The position numbers and the translations under genes were made by a program. A DNA stretch of 64,000 bases from Clostridium chromiireducens (lineage in GTDB: Bacteria > Bacillota > Clostridia > Clostridiales > Clostridiaceae). Under the pieces are notes generated by a model. It was not told the DNA's origin, made no database searches, and saw nothing but the letters and a program-made list of their open reading frames with translations. The stretch spans positions 1-64,000 of the forward strand of contig NZ_MZGT01000020.1 in NCBI RefSeq assembly GCF_002029255.1, in the 5' to 3' direction. Shown here piece after piece: positions 46,016-55,967 of the stretch (positions within the stretch are counted from its first letter, which is position 1; the number at the start of each line of letters is the position of its first letter).

Positions 46016-46061
46016 AAAATAACAGCCCAGCATGTTTGTATATTTGGGGGACTGTTATTTT
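46016..46061 (+). promoter_or_regulatory. Hairpin in the argG leader, possible attenuator
   Basis: AAAATAACAG (46016-46025) pairs with CTGTTATTTT (46052-46061), extended by CCCA/TGGG. The tail is T-rich but interrupted. No T-box, riboswitch or arginine-rich leader peptide was recognised with it. Confidence 0.4.
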
Positions 46062-46108
46062 ATCTTATATGCCTGATATTTTCTATTATATTGAGGAGGG
46101 CTTTTAAA

Positions 46109-47332
46109 ATGACAAAGTATAACAAAGTAGTTTTAGCTTATTCAGGAGGCTTAGATACATCTATTATTATTCCATGGCTTAAAGAAAATTACGGATGCGA
46201 AGTTATAGCAGTATGCGGTAATGTAGGTCAAAAGGATGAATTGGACGGATTAGAAGAAAAAGCAATAAAAACAGGGGCATCAAAATTATATATAGAAGAT
46301 TTAACTCAAGAATTTGTTGATGATTATATCTTCCCTACAATTCAAGCTGGTGCTATATATGAAGGAAAATACCTTCTTGGAACTTCATTCGCTAGACCAA
46401 TAATAGGAAAAAGGTTAGTTGAAATTGCTAAAGCAGAAGGAGCAGATGCAATTTGCCACGGATGCACAGGTAAAGGAAATGACCAAGTAAGATTTGAAAT
46501 GGCAGTTAAAGCATTTGCTCCAGAAATGCCAATAATAGCTCCATGGAGAATTTGGGACATTAAATCAAGAGAAGATGAAATTGAATATGCAGAAGCTAAA
46601 AATGTTCCATTAAAAATAAATCGTGAAACAAACTATAGTAAAGATAAAAACATCTGGCATTTAAGCCATGAAGGTTTAGATTTAGAGTTTCCTGAAAATG
46701 AACCACAATATGAAAAGATTTTAGAACTTTGTAAGTCATTAGAAGCTGCTCCAAACGAAGCAACTTATATTACATTGTCTTTTGAAAAAGGAATTGCAGT
46801 TAGCTTAAATGGTAAAAAAATGAACAGTGTTGAATTACTAGATGAATTAAACAAAATTGGTGGAGAAAATGCTATTGGTATTACTGACATGGTAGAAAAC
46901 AGACTTGTTGGTATGAAATCAAGAGGTGTTTATGAAACTCCAGGTGGAACTATTCTTTACAAAGCTCACAAAGACTTAGAAGAACTTTGCCTAGATAGAG
47001 AAACTGCTCATTATAAAGAGCAAATAGCTCTGAAATTTGCTGATTTAGTGTATAACGGTCAATGGTTTACTCCTCTTAGAGAAGCATTAACTGAATTCAT
47101 TAATAAAACTCAAGAAACAGTTACAGGAGAAATTAAATTAAAATTATATAAAGGAAATATTGTCAATGCCGGAATGACTTCACCTTATTCATTATATAGT
47201 GAAGAATATGCAACTTTTGGAGAAGATGGAGTATACGATCAAAAGGATTCTGCTGGATTCATAAATCTATATGGTCTTCCAACAGTTGTAAGAGCTAAAA
47301 TGCAAGAAAAAATTAAGAAAGAGGAAATGTAA
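46109..47332 (+). CDS. argG: Argininosuccinate synthase
   Basis: This 407-aa enzyme joins citrulline and aspartate using ATP. The PP-loop [13 protein letters not shown] is at the start, with [47 protein letters not shown] and [18 protein letters not shown] at 46109 has GAGGAGGG in front; an open frame 45 codons upstream lies in the leader and has no site. Its stop overlaps the argH start (TAATG). Confidence 0.97.
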   Translation: MTKYNKVVLAYSGGLDTSIIIPWLKENYGCEVIAVCGNVGQKDELDGLEEKAIKTGASKLYIEDLTQEFVDDYIFPTIQAGAIYEGKYLLGTSFARPIIGKRLVEIAKAEGADAICHGCTGKGNDQVRFEMAVKAFAPEMPIIAPWRIWDIKSREDEIEYAEAKNVPLKINRETNYSKDKNIWHLSHEGLDLEFPENEPQYEKILELCKSLEAAPNEATYITLSFEKGIAVSLNGKKMNSVELLDELNKIGGENAIGITDMVENRLVGMKSRGVYETPGGTILYKAHKDLEELCLDRETAHYKEQIALKFADLVYNGQWFTPLREALTEFINKTQETVTGEIKLKLYKGNIVNAGMTSPYSLYSEEYATFGEDGVYDQKDSAGFINLYGLPTVVRAKMQEKIKKEEM

Positions 47333-48717
47333 TGAAGCTTTGGGGCGGACGATTCAAAAAAGGCACTGACAAATTAGTTAATGATTTTAATTCTTCTATA
47401 AATGTTGATAGCAGAATGTATAAAGAAGATATTGAAGGAAGTCTTGCTCATGCTTCGATGCTTGGGAATCAAAATATAATTTCTAAAGAAGCTAGTGATA
47501 GGATTACTTCTGGTCTTCTAGAAATATTAAAAAGAATGGATAATGGAGTTATAGAAATTGATGAAACTTCGGAAGATATCCATAGCTTTGTTGAAGGTAC
47601 TTTAACATATTACATTGGTGAATATGGAAAAATGCTTCATACTGGCAGAAGTAGAAACGACCAAGTAACTTTAGATTTAAGATTATATTTAAAGAAAGCT
47701 ATAAAGTCATTAAACCAAGATATCATAGCTTTGGAAGAAGTTCTTTTGGAAAAAGCTACGGAAAACATAGGTACAATAATGCCTGGATATACTCATATGC
47801 AAAAGGCTCAGCCAATTACATTTGCTCATCATCTTTTAGCTTATGCTGAAATGTTTAAAAGAGATCTAGGAAGGCTTTCTGATTGCTATAAACGTGTTGA
47901 TGAGATGCCGCTTGGATCTGGCGCACTAGCAACATCTACATACCCTATTGATAGAGAAGCTGTTGCTCGTGATCTTGGTTTTTCAAAAGTTACACTAAAC
48001 AGTTTAGATTCTGTATCTGATAGAGATTACGCTATTGAAACACTTTCATGTCTTTCAATGATAATGATGCATTTATCAAGATTTTCAGAGGAAATAATTC
48101 TTTGGTGTACTAATGAGTTTAGCTTTATCGAACTTGATGATGGTTATAGTACTGGAAGTAGCATTATGCCTCAAAAGAAGAATCCTGATGTTGCAGAATT
48201 AGTTAGAGGTAAGACTGGTAGAGTTTACGGAGATCTTATGACTTTACTTACTGTTATGAAAGGAATTCCTCTTGCTTATAATAAAGATATGCAAGAAGAT
48301 AAAGAAGCTCTATTTGATGGATTAGATACAGTTGTTCTTTCACTTAAAACTTTCTGCGGAATGATTAAAACAATGAAAGTTAAGAAAGAAAATATGAGAA
48401 AAGGTGCTGGTCTTGGATTTACTAATGCTACTGACGTAGCTGACTACCTAGTAAAAAAAGGTATGGCATTTAGAAACGCTCATGAAATCGTTGGGGAAAT
48501 AGTTCTACAATGCATAAAAGATAATAAGATGATTGAAGAACTAACTATGGAAGAATTTAAAAACTTCTCTCCTATCTTTGAAGAAGATATCTATCATGCT
48601 ATAGATTTACTAACTTGTGTAGAAGAACGTAAAGTTATCGGAGGTCCTTCTACAGAATCAGTAAAAATGCAAATTACTGCATTAGAAAATTTTATAGCTG
48701 AACATAAAGAAGTTTAA
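47332..48717 (+). CDS. argH: Argininosuccinate lyase
   Basis: This 461-aa fumarase-superfamily enzyme splits argininosuccinate into arginine and fumarate. It opens with [15 protein letters not shown]. Conserved region 1 is [17 protein letters not shown], region 2 [18 protein letters not shown], and the signature loop is [20 protein letters not shown]. It is translationally coupled to argG. Confidence 0.97.
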   Translation: MKLWGGRFKKGTDKLVNDFNSSINVDSRMYKEDIEGSLAHASMLGNQNIISKEASDRITSGLLEILKRMDNGVIEIDETSEDIHSFVEGTLTYYIGEYGKMLHTGRSRNDQVTLDLRLYLKKAIKSLNQDIIALEEVLLEKATENIGTIMPGYTHMQKAQPITFAHHLLAYAEMFKRDLGRLSDCYKRVDEMPLGSGALATSTYPIDREAVARDLGFSKVTLNSLDSVSDRDYAIETLSCLSMIMMHLSRFSEEIILWCTNEFSFIELDDGYSTGSSIMPQKKNPDVAELVRGKTGRVYGDLMTLLTVMKGIPLAYNKDMQEDKEALFDGLDTVVLSLKTFCGMIKTMKVKKENMRKGAGLGFTNATDVADYLVKKGMAFRNAHEIVGEIVLQCIKDNKMIEELTMEEFKNFSPIFEEDIYHAIDLLTCVEERKVIGGPSTESVKMQITALENFIAEHKEV

Positions 48718-48729
48718 TAAATATGATTA

Positions 48730-48822
48730 CTTATTAAAGAAGAAATTTATTTAAGGTTTCTTCTTTAATAAGAACTTTCAATTGTCTATGAAATTTCTAA
48801 CATGAAATTTTATAGACAATTG
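48730..48822 (+). other. Two hairpins in the argH-argC gap
   Basis: CTTATTAAAGAAGAAA/TTTCTTCTTTAATAAG (48730-48772) is a perfect 16-bp stem. CAATTGTCTAT/ATAGACAATTG (48779-48822) follows. Neither has a clean T run. They may be processing or stability elements, or a weak terminator before argC. Confidence 0.6.
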
Positions 48823-48907
48823 AAATATTATTGTTAAAAATTAAGATGCAGAAAAATAATATACTATTATTCACTCTGTAATTTAATAAAAAGGGGGCTA
48901 TTTAAAA

Positions 48908-49942
48908 GTGATTAAAATCGGAATAATTGGTGCTACAGGATATGTAGGTGCTGAACTTTTAAGATTATTATTATCTCACCCAAAGGTTGAAGTTGCAGCT
49001 TTAAGCTCAGTTTCCTTTGAGGGTCAAGAGATTAGCAATATATATAAAAATTTCTTAAGTAAAACAAATTTAATTTGTGAATCTGCTGATGATGTTGTTG
49101 AAAAGTGCGATGTGATCTTCACTGCCCTACCTCATGGATTAAGTGAAGATATTGCTAAAAAAGCACTAGATAATAAAAAAATCTGTATTGATATGGGTGC
49201 CGATTTCAGATTATCCAGCGAAGAAGAATACGAAAAATGGTATGGAAAAAAATTCACACAACCTGAAATACATTCAGACAGTGTTTATGGCCTTCCAGAA
49301 TTAAATAGAGATAAGATCAAGGAATGTTCTTTAGTTGCTAATCCTGGTTGCTATCCAACAACTATAGAATTAGGATTAATGCCATTACTTAAGAACTCAT
49401 TAATAAAATTAGATAACATTATTTGTGATTCTAAATCTGGAACTACAGGTGCTGGAAGAGGCTTAACCTTAAATACTCACTTTCCAGAAGAAAATGAAAC
49501 TTTTGCACCTTATAAAGTAGGAGCTCATAGACATACACCTGAAATTGAAGAAACATTATCTGCTATGGCAGAAGATAAAGTGAATATAACATTTACTCCT
49601 CACCTACTTCCAATTAATAGAGGCATAGTTTCAACGATTTATTGCATTCCAAAAGATAAAGTAAATCTTGAAGAAATTCATAAATTATATACAGAGTTTT
49701 ATAAAGATGAACCTTTCGTAAATGTACTTCCACTTGGTGATACAGCTTCAATAAAAAATGTACGATTAACAAATGATTGTCATATATCTCTACACTTAAA
49801 TCATAGGGAAGATCAAATCATTGTTATTAGTACAATAGATAATATGGTTAAAGGCGCTTCCGGACAAGCAATTCAAAACATGAATATAATTTTAGGTTTT
49901 GATGAAGCAGAAGGATTAAATCTAATTGCACCGGCATTTTAG
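48908..49942 (+). CDS. argC: N-acetyl-gamma-glutamyl-phosphate reductase
   Basis: This is a 344-aa NADPH-dependent enzyme. NADP fold IGIIGATGYVGAELLRLL, catalytic Cys in LVANPGCYPTTIELGL, SGTTGAGRG and HRHTPEIEETL. The start is GTG, after AAGGGGG. Confidence 0.96.
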   Translation: MIKIGIIGATGYVGAELLRLLLSHPKVEVAALSSVSFEGQEISNIYKNFLSKTNLICESADDVVEKCDVIFTALPHGLSEDIAKKALDNKKICIDMGADFRLSSEEEYEKWYGKKFTQPEIHSDSVYGLPELNRDKIKECSLVANPGCYPTTIELGLMPLLKNSLIKLDNIICDSKSGTTGAGRGLTLNTHFPEENETFAPYKVGAHRHTPEIEETLSAMAEDKVNITFTPHLLPINRGIVSTIYCIPKDKVNLEEIHKLYTEFYKDEPFVNVLPLGDTASIKNVRLTNDCHISLHLNHREDQIIVISTIDNMVKGASGQAIQNMNIILGFDEAEGLNLIAPAF

Positions 49943-49964
49943 TCAATTAAAGGGGGTTATAAAT

Positions 49965-51188
49965 TTGGATATAAAATATATAGATGGTGGAGTTACAGCT
50001 CCTAACGGTTTCTTAGCTTCTGGTATACACTGTGGATTAAAGCCAGGAAGCTTAAAAAAGGATTTAGCTCTGATTTATTCAGAAATCCCTGCTGCTGCAG
50101 CAGGAATGTATACTAAAAATAAAGTTAAAGGTGCTCCTATTTATATTACAAAAGAGCATTTATCAAACAAAAAGGCGCAAGCAATAATAATAAATAGTGG
50201 TAATGCAAACACTTGTAATGGTGATGATGGATTACATAAAGCTAAGAAGATGACATCTCTACAAGCTAAAGAATTAAACTTAAAAACAGATGAAGTTTTA
50301 GTTGCATCTACAGGGGTAATTGGGGTTCCTTTAAATATAGATGCTATTAAAAATGGTATTCCAATGCTTACTAAAAATCTATCTAAAGATGGATCTAATG
50401 ATGCATCTTTAGCTATAATGACAACAGATACTTTTCAAAAGCAATTAGCTTTAGAATTTTATTTAGGAGATAAAAAAATCACTATTGGTTCAATGGCAAA
50501 AGGCTCTGGTATGATTGAGCCAAATATGGGAACAATGCTTTCTTTTATTACAACTGATCTTTCTATCGCTCCAGAATTGCTGCATGAAGCGCTCCAATCA
50601 AGTGTTGGTTTAACTTATAACAGAGTCAGCGTTGATGGAGATACAAGTACTAATGATATGGTATTAATTTTAGCTAATGGTTTAGCTGAAAATCCTACTA
50701 TAACTGAAAAAGATGAAAGCTATAATACTTTCTTAAGTGCCCTTACTGAATTAAATACAATTATGGCTAAAAATATAGCTAAAGATGGTGAAGGTGCTAC
50801 AAAACTATTAGAATGTCAAATAATCGGTGCAAAGAATGAAAAAGATGCTGTTGTTCTAGGTAAAAGTGTTATCAATTCTAGTTTAGTAAAGACTGCAATG
50901 TTTGGTAGTGATGCAAACTGGGGAAGAATTCTTTGTGCACTTGGATATGCAAATATTGATTTCGATCCTGAAAAAGTTGATGTTGCCTTCGAAAGTACGG
51001 CTGGCTCAATAAAAGTTTGCGAAGCAGGTAGCTCTTTACCTTTCGATGAAGATATTGCAAAGAAAGTTCTTAGTGAAAATGAAGTAATTATTAAAATTAA
51101 CTTATCATTAGGTGGTTACAGCGCTTATGTTTGGGGTTGCGATCTAAGCTATGAATATGTGAAAATAAATGGCGACTATAGGAGTTAA
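49965..51188 (+). CDS. argJ: Bifunctional ornithine acetyltransferase / N-acetylglutamate synthase
   Basis: This 407-aa N-terminal-nucleophile protein recycles the acetyl group from acetylornithine to glutamate. The self-cleavage site lies in KGSGMIEPNMGTMLSF (about 195) with Gly in place of the more usual Ala before the Thr. Also present are GGVTAPNGF, IINSGNANTC, SVDGDTSTNDM and MFGSDANWGR. TTG at 49965 is chosen because AAAGGGGG lies before it; 22 nt separate it from argC. No argE or argA occurs here, which fits the acetyl cycle. Confidence 0.95.
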   Translation: MDIKYIDGGVTAPNGFLASGIHCGLKPGSLKKDLALIYSEIPAAAAGMYTKNKVKGAPIYITKEHLSNKKAQAIIINSGNANTCNGDDGLHKAKKMTSLQAKELNLKTDEVLVASTGVIGVPLNIDAIKNGIPMLTKNLSKDGSNDASLAIMTTDTFQKQLALEFYLGDKKITIGSMAKGSGMIEPNMGTMLSFITTDLSIAPELLHEALQSSVGLTYNRVSVDGDTSTNDMVLILANGLAENPTITEKDESYNTFLSALTELNTIMAKNIAKDGEGATKLLECQIIGAKNEKDAVVLGKSVINSSLVKTAMFGSDANWGRILCALGYANIDFDPEKVDVAFESTAGSIKVCEAGSSLPFDEDIAKKVLSENEVIIKINLSLGGYSAYVWGCDLSYEYVKINGDYRS

Positions 51189-51225
51189 TCCTAAATTATA
51201 GATTAATAAATTTTAGATTTATTTT

Positions 51226-51265
51226 AATGTACAGTTCATAATTTTTTAATTATGAACTGTACATT
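51226..51265 (+). other. Hairpin in the argJ-argB gap
   Basis: AATGTACAGTTCATA and TATGAACTGTACATT form a perfect 15-bp stem, ending 9 nt before the argB ribosome site. Confidence 0.65.
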
Positions 51266-51288
51266 CTAAATTGACTGGGGGTATTAAC

Positions 51289-52143
51289 TTGAATCAGACA
51301 GAAAGAGCTGAGGTCTTAGTTCACGCACTACCTTATATTCAACGCTACCGTGGAAAAATAATAGTAGTGAAATACGGTGGAAATGCAATGATAAGTGATG
51401 AACTTAGAGAAACAGTAATAAACGATATTATATTAATGAAATGTGTTGGAATTGAACCAATCGTAGTGCACGGTGGCGGTCCTGATATTTCAGATTTATT
51501 AAATAGATTAAATCACAAAAGTGAATTTATTAATGGATTAAGATATACTGATGATATCACCATTGAAGTAGTTCAAATGGTTTTAGGCGGAAAAGTAAAC
51601 AAAAATTTAGTTTCTTTAATAGAAAAATTTGGCGGAAAAGCTATTGGCTTATGTGGAATGGATGGCTCTCTTTTAAAAGCTAAAAAAATAGAATCAGAAA
51701 ATGACTTAGGTTATGTAGGTGAAATAACTAAAGTTAACGCGGAAATATTAAAAACTACTATTAGTTCAGGATATATACCCGTTGTTGGAAGTGTAGCTTT
51801 AGGTGAAGATGATAATAAAGCATATAATATAAATGCTGATACTTGCGCAGCAAAAATTGCATCTGCATTAAAAGCTGAAAGATTGATACTACTTACTGAT
51901 GTGCCAGGAGTTATGAAAGATCCAAAAGATATTTCTACTCTAATTAGTACGTTACGATTACATCAAATACCTAAATTATGCCTTGAAGGTATAATAAAAG
52001 GTGGAATGATTCCTAAAATTGATTGTTGTGTTGAAGCAATTAGAATGGGTGTTGAAAAAGCAACTATCCTTGATGGACGTGTACCTCATTCTATTCTTTT
52101 AGAGTTATTCTCTAATGAAGGGATCGGAACAATGATTTATTAA
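51289..52143 (+). CDS. argB: Acetylglutamate kinase
   Basis: This 284-aa amino-acid-kinase-fold enzyme shows VVKYGGNAMI, PIVVHGGGPDIS, NGLRYTDDITIEVVQMVLGGKVNKNL, YNINADTCAAKIASALKAERLILLTDVPGV and GMIPKIDCCVEAI. The Lys/Gly pattern and the N-terminal helix (NQTERAEVLVHALPYIQRYRGK) suggest the arginine-inhibited hexameric form. TTG at 51289 lies six nt after a GGGGG site. Confidence 0.95.
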   Translation: MNQTERAEVLVHALPYIQRYRGKIIVVKYGGNAMISDELRETVINDIILMKCVGIEPIVVHGGGPDISDLLNRLNHKSEFINGLRYTDDITIEVVQMVLGGKVNKNLVSLIEKFGGKAIGLCGMDGSLLKAKKIESENDLGYVGEITKVNAEILKTTISSGYIPVVGSVALGEDDNKAYNINADTCAAKIASALKAERLILLTDVPGVMKDPKDISTLISTLRLHQIPKLCLEGIIKGGMIPKIDCCVEAIRMGVEKATILDGRVPHSILLELFSNEGIGTMIY

Positions 52144-52275
52144 TAATTAACAATTGACAATGTATATTGATGCTAATTCTTTGCATCCTGTGAACAATTA
52201 AGAATGAAACTCACGGTCCAAATTCCCAAAAAGAGTTTCTTTCTTAACTGCTCATTGTTAATTATAAATTGTCAA
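52143..52275 (+). other. Nested hairpin in the argB-argD gap
   Basis: ATAATTAACAAT/ATTGTTAATTAT (52143-52154, 52254-52265) form the outer stem. AATTAAGAATGAAACTC and GAGTTTCTTTCTTAACTG form an inner one. Confidence 0.6.
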
Positions 52276-52301
52276 CTGATTTTATATTGGGAGGTAATTT
52301 T

Positions 52302-53486
52302 ATGTCATACGATTTTAATGAAGCAAAAGAACATGTTGTAAATAGTTATGGACGTTTAGATCTAATACTTACTCATGGTGAAGGTGTTTACCTTTACGAT
52401 CAGGATGAAAATAAATATTTAGATTTTACTAGCGGTATTGGCGTTAGCAGCTTAGGATATGGACATGAAAAATGGGTTAAAGCTACTAGTACTCAATTAA
52501 ACACTGTTGCTCATACTTCAAACATTTTCCATACTGAACCAAGTTTAAAATTAGCTAAAGAATTAACCGAAAAAGCTAACATGAGCAAAGTATTTTTTGC
52601 TAACTCTGGTGCTGAAGCTAATGAAGGTTCAATAAAACTCGCAAGAAAGTATAGTTATGAAAAATATGGGGCTGATAGAAATAAAATTCTTACATTAATA
52701 GATTCTTTTCATGGAAGAACTATTACAACTTTAAAAGCTACAGGACAAGAAAAGTTCCACAAATACTTCTTCCCTTTCACAGAAGGCTTTGATTATGTAA
52801 AAGCAAATGATTTAGAAGATTTTAAAGCAAAACTTACAAATGATGTTTGTGCCATAATGCTTGAAGCTATCCAAGGTGAAGGTGGAGTTATTCCACTTAA
52901 TAAGGACTTTGTTCAAGAAGTAGTTAAAATATGTAATGAAAAAGATGTACTTGTTATCTTCGATGAAGTTCAATGCGGTATAGGTAGAACAGGTAAAATG
53001 TTCGGATATAATAATTTCGATGTAGAAGCTGATATAGTTTCTGTAGCTAAAGGCCTTGGTGCTGGACTTCCTATTGGTGGAATACTTTGTTCATCAAAAG
53101 TTGCAGATGTATTTCAGCCTGGTGATCATGGTTCAACTTTTGGAGCTAATCCAGTTTCATGCTCTGGTGCTTTAGTTGTTCTTGAAGAAATATGCAACGA
53201 AGAATATTTAGAAAAGATATCTAAAAGAGGTGCTTATGTAAAAGAGCTTGTAGATGAAGCTCAGAATCCTCAAGTTGTAGATGTACGTGGTATGGGATTA
53301 ATGCTTGGAATAAAAGTTAAATGTGATCCAGGATTAGTTCAAAAGGAAGCCATAAAAAAGGGGTTATTAGTATTAACAGCTGGAAAAGATGTAGTAAGAC
53401 TTCTCCCACCACTTGTTATAACTGAGAAAGAATTAAAGACTGGTATAGATATTATTCTTGAGATTTTATCTAATATTGTAGAATAG
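52302..53486 (+). CDS. argD: Acetylornithine aminotransferase
   Basis: This 394-aa PLP class III transaminase shows LDFTSGIGVSSLGYGH, FFANSGAEANEGSIKLARKYS, SFHGRTITTLKATGQ, VIFDEVQCGIGRTG, the PLP lysine in SVAKGLGAGLPIGG, and GDHGSTFGANPVSC. ATG at 52302 follows GGGAGG. Confidence 0.96.
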   Translation: MSYDFNEAKEHVVNSYGRLDLILTHGEGVYLYDQDENKYLDFTSGIGVSSLGYGHEKWVKATSTQLNTVAHTSNIFHTEPSLKLAKELTEKANMSKVFFANSGAEANEGSIKLARKYSYEKYGADRNKILTLIDSFHGRTITTLKATGQEKFHKYFFPFTEGFDYVKANDLEDFKAKLTNDVCAIMLEAIQGEGGVIPLNKDFVQEVVKICNEKDVLVIFDEVQCGIGRTGKMFGYNNFDVEADIVSVAKGLGAGLPIGGILCSSKVADVFQPGDHGSTFGANPVSCSGALVVLEEICNEEYLEKISKRGAYVKELVDEAQNPQVVDVRGMGLMLGIKVKCDPGLVQKEAIKKGLLVLTAGKDVVRLLPPLVITEKELKTGIDIILEILSNIVE

Positions 53487-53490
53487 AGTT

Positions 53491-53579
53491 TATTAATGAA
53501 CGACGAACATTTATAGAGTAACCTTTTAAGATTAAATATTTCTTTGGAAATTTCTCATTAATTGTTCGTTGTTTATTTT
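53491..53579 (+). other. Hairpin in the argD-argF gap
   Basis: AACGACGAACA (53499-53509) pairs with TGTTCGTTGTT (53563-53573), loop about 50 nt, with TTTATTTTT after it. It ends just before the argF ribosome site. Confidence 0.5.
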
Positions 53580-53599
53580 TATTGTTTGGAGGCATATGT

Positions 53600-54520
53600 A
53601 TGAAAAAAGATTTATTAAAAATGGATGATCTTTCTAAAGAAGAAATTTTAGATATTTTGAACTTAGCGGATCAATTAAAATATGAACAAAAACATGGCAT
53701 AGAACATCCTCATTTAAAAGGTAAAAGTTTAGGAATGATATTTGAAAAATCATCTACTAGAACTAGAGTTTCTTTTGAAACAGGTATGTATCAATTAGGT
53801 GGAAATTCACTTTTTTTAACTGATAGAGATTTACAAATTGGTCGTGGCGAACCAATCGAAGATACAGCAAGAGTTCTCTCTAGATTCATACAAGGAATAA
53901 TGATTAGAACTTTCTCTCAAGACGAAGTTGAAAAATTAGCTAAATACGCATCAATTCCAATTATAAACGGATTAACAGATGAAGAACACCCATGCCAAGT
54001 ATTAGCTGATTTAATGACAATAAGGGAGAACAAAAACATACTTGAAGGTTTGAAAGTTGCATTCATTGGTGATGGTCATAATATGGCAAACTCTTTGATG
54101 ATTGGATGTCTAAAAGTTGGAATGAACTTCGCAATCGCATCTCCAAAAAACTACACAGCCTCTGAAAAATACTTAAGCAGAGCTAAGGAAATTGCAGAAA
54201 AAGAAGGAGTTCAATTTACAATAACTACTTCCCCGTCTGAAGCTGCTAAAAATGCTGATGTAGTGATTACTGATGTCTGGGCTAGTATGGGAAGAGAAGA
54301 TGAATCTGCTGAAAGACTTAAAGCCTTTGAAGGCTTCCAAGTTAATAAGGAACTAATGGAAGTTGCTGATAAAAGTGCCATGGTACTTCACTGTCTTCCA
54401 GCCCATAGAGGTGAAGAAATATCAGCTGAAGTTTTAGAGGAACATGCGAATTCAATCTTTGATGAATCAGAAAATAGATTACATGCTCAAAAAGCTGTAC
54501 TTGTTAAATTAATGAAATAA
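53600..54520 (+). CDS. argF: Ornithine carbamoyltransferase
   Basis: This 306-aa enzyme makes citrulline from ornithine. Carbamoyl-phosphate site FEKSSTRTRVSFETGMYQLGG, HPCQVLADLMT, DGHNMANSL, and ornithine-site VLHCLPAHRGEEIS. ATG at 53600 follows TTGGAGG. It is the last gene of the cluster; carAB are not in the window. Confidence 0.96.
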   Translation: MKKDLLKMDDLSKEEILDILNLADQLKYEQKHGIEHPHLKGKSLGMIFEKSSTRTRVSFETGMYQLGGNSLFLTDRDLQIGRGEPIEDTARVLSRFIQGIMIRTFSQDEVEKLAKYASIPIINGLTDEEHPCQVLADLMTIRENKNILEGLKVAFIGDGHNMANSLMIGCLKVGMNFAIASPKNYTASEKYLSRAKEIAEKEGVQFTITTSPSEAAKNADVVITDVWASMGREDESAERLKAFEGFQVNKELMEVADKSAMVLHCLPAHRGEEISAEVLEEHANSIFDESENRLHAQKAVLVKLMK

Positions 54521-54617
54521 CTTAGTTTATATCTATAACTTACCGAAATTATAAGTATTTTTGTTCCGAAAAGCTATGAAAATATTTATAATTTCTAGTA
54601 AAGATATAAACCTAAAG
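54521..54617. repeat. Palindromic repeat of about 97 bp (element E1)
   Basis: Directly after the argF stop codon, TAGTTTATATCT...ACCGAAATTATAAGTATTTTTG faces its mirror ATGAAAATATTTATAATTTC...AGATATAAACCTA. It is a close inverted copy of 17121-17218 and may end the arg transcript. Confidence 0.65.
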
Positions 54618-54648
54618 TTTTAGCATATTCGGAACAACTTCTAGCCGA

Positions 54649-54706
54649 GAATCATTACCATCAAAATTCCAATGAAACACTGCAAACAATATGTTACTTA
54701 TTTCTA
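54649..54706. repeat. Half copy of element H (element E2)
   Basis: GAATCATTACCATCAAAATT and later ATATGTTACTTATTT match 31541-31595 closely; no mirrored partner is present. Confidence 0.55.
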
Positions 54707-54794
54707 GTATAGAGATATAATCAAAAATATCTTTATCACATTCTGTATATAGATATCCAAACTATTAATTTGATCTATGCTTTGAAATACTTTC

Positions 54795-55016
54795 CAGACC
54801 AGAAAGAGAAGGTACTCTTTTTCGTAGTGTTGCATTGAAAAAATAGCTGTAGGTATTTCTTCAGTAAAAGTTGTTCCAGTCCTGCTTGTCATTAGCTTGC
54901 CTAAGGAACAAGCAGGACTGGTGCAACTTTTACTGATAGAAATCCACAGTTATCTTTTCTAGCAACCGAGAAACAGAGTACCTTCTCTTTCGGTTGGCTA
55001 TATCATAAATCTAAGT
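54795..55016. repeat. Long-form palindrome (element E)
   Basis: Arms of about 90 bp (AGAAAGAGAAGGTACTC ... CAGTAAAAGTTGTTCC ... CCTGCTTGT and mirrors) surround ATTAGCTTGCCTAAG. The right arm also has its own stem CAACCGAGAAA...TTTCGGTTG. It lies between the convergent argF and lepB genes. It shares its modules with the 62.4-kb copy. Confidence 0.85.
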
Positions 55017-55046
55017 TTTGTATTGGATATCTATGCACATTTATCG

Positions 55047-55670
55047 TTATTTAACTGTCCCCAAATCCTTAATTGGGTAAAATCTAAACTGAACTTTTCC
55101 TTCTATATCAGAACCATCTATATATGGCTTTTCCCAACGTCTTGAATCTATTGAATCTGGTCTATTATCTCCTAAGAAAAAGTATTCTCCCTTAGGTACT
55201 TCAAAAGTTCCATTGTATTTATCTTTATTTTTCAAATAATTCTCTTTAAGTTGTTCACCATTTCTAAATACAATACCATCTTTTATTTCTATTTTATCTC
55301 CCGGAAGTCCTATTAACCTCTTTACTAACCTTTCCTTATACTCATCTGAATAAAATACAATAATATCGCCTTCTTTTAGATTCTGCTTATCATACACTTT
55401 TGTTACAATCAACTTATCATCAATATTCAAAGTTGGTATCATTGACCCACTGGGGATATATACATTAAAATATATAAATTTATTTATTAGCAACGCAAGT
55501 GTAAGCGCAGAAACTGTTGGTAATACCCATTCCCTAAAAAAATTACTATTAGATGCTCTTACTCTTGCCTTTTTTCTAGAGTTATTATTTAATGATTTTC
55601 TTAACTCTAAAGTCCTATTAGTACTCCTTCTCACCGTTTCACCTCTACTATTCTCCTTAATTATTTTCAT
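55047..55670 (-). CDS. lepB: Type I signal peptidase
   Basis: This 207-aa membrane protease removes signal peptides. An unusually long basic N-terminal tail (about 1-46, rich in Arg/Lys/Asn) precedes one TM (VLPTVSALTLALLINKFIYF). Box B is PSGSMIPTL with catalytic Ser, box D KERLVKRLIGLPGD with catalytic Lys, and box E GDNRPDSIDSRRW. It is a single gene with AGAAGG before the ATG. Confidence 0.95.
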   Translation of the reverse strand: MKIIKENSRGETVRRSTNRTLELRKSLNNNSRKKARVRASNSNFFREWVLPTVSALTLALLINKFIYFNVYIPSGSMIPTLNIDDKLIVTKVYDKQNLKEGDIIVFYSDEYKERLVKRLIGLPGDKIEIKDGIVFRNGEQLKENYLKNKDKYNGTFEVPKGEYFFLGDNRPDSIDSRRWEKPYIDGSDIEGKVQFRFYPIKDLGTVK

Positions 55671-55967
55671 ATATACCTTCTAAAAAACAGTATTATTTTA
55701 TTGCTTGTCCCTTATAAGATCTATATAAGGTTAAGATTATCACAAGCTACATTTTCCAAAGGATAGTTTACTCCATATCAAATCCATTTATTTACAATTA
55801 ATAATAATTATAGTATATTTTTACTTTTTGTCAAATTAGACATCTGCTTAGATCATATATTATTACATAATTTAATGGTAATAAAATTTATTATTAATTA
55901 GATATATACCATGATAAAATATAGTAACTAAATAATTTCTCTATATTAGTTTTTAGGAGTGTATAAT

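Noticed and set aside
45974-46108. 45-codon N-terminal extension of ArgG or an arginine leader peptide
   Set aside because: It starts about 6 nt from the predicted transcript start, has no ribosome site, few Arg codons, and ends in-frame into the real argG start that has a strong site.
45968-46108. T-box or riboswitch before argG
   Set aside because: No AGGGTGGNACCGCG-like T-box core or known aptamer motif is present.
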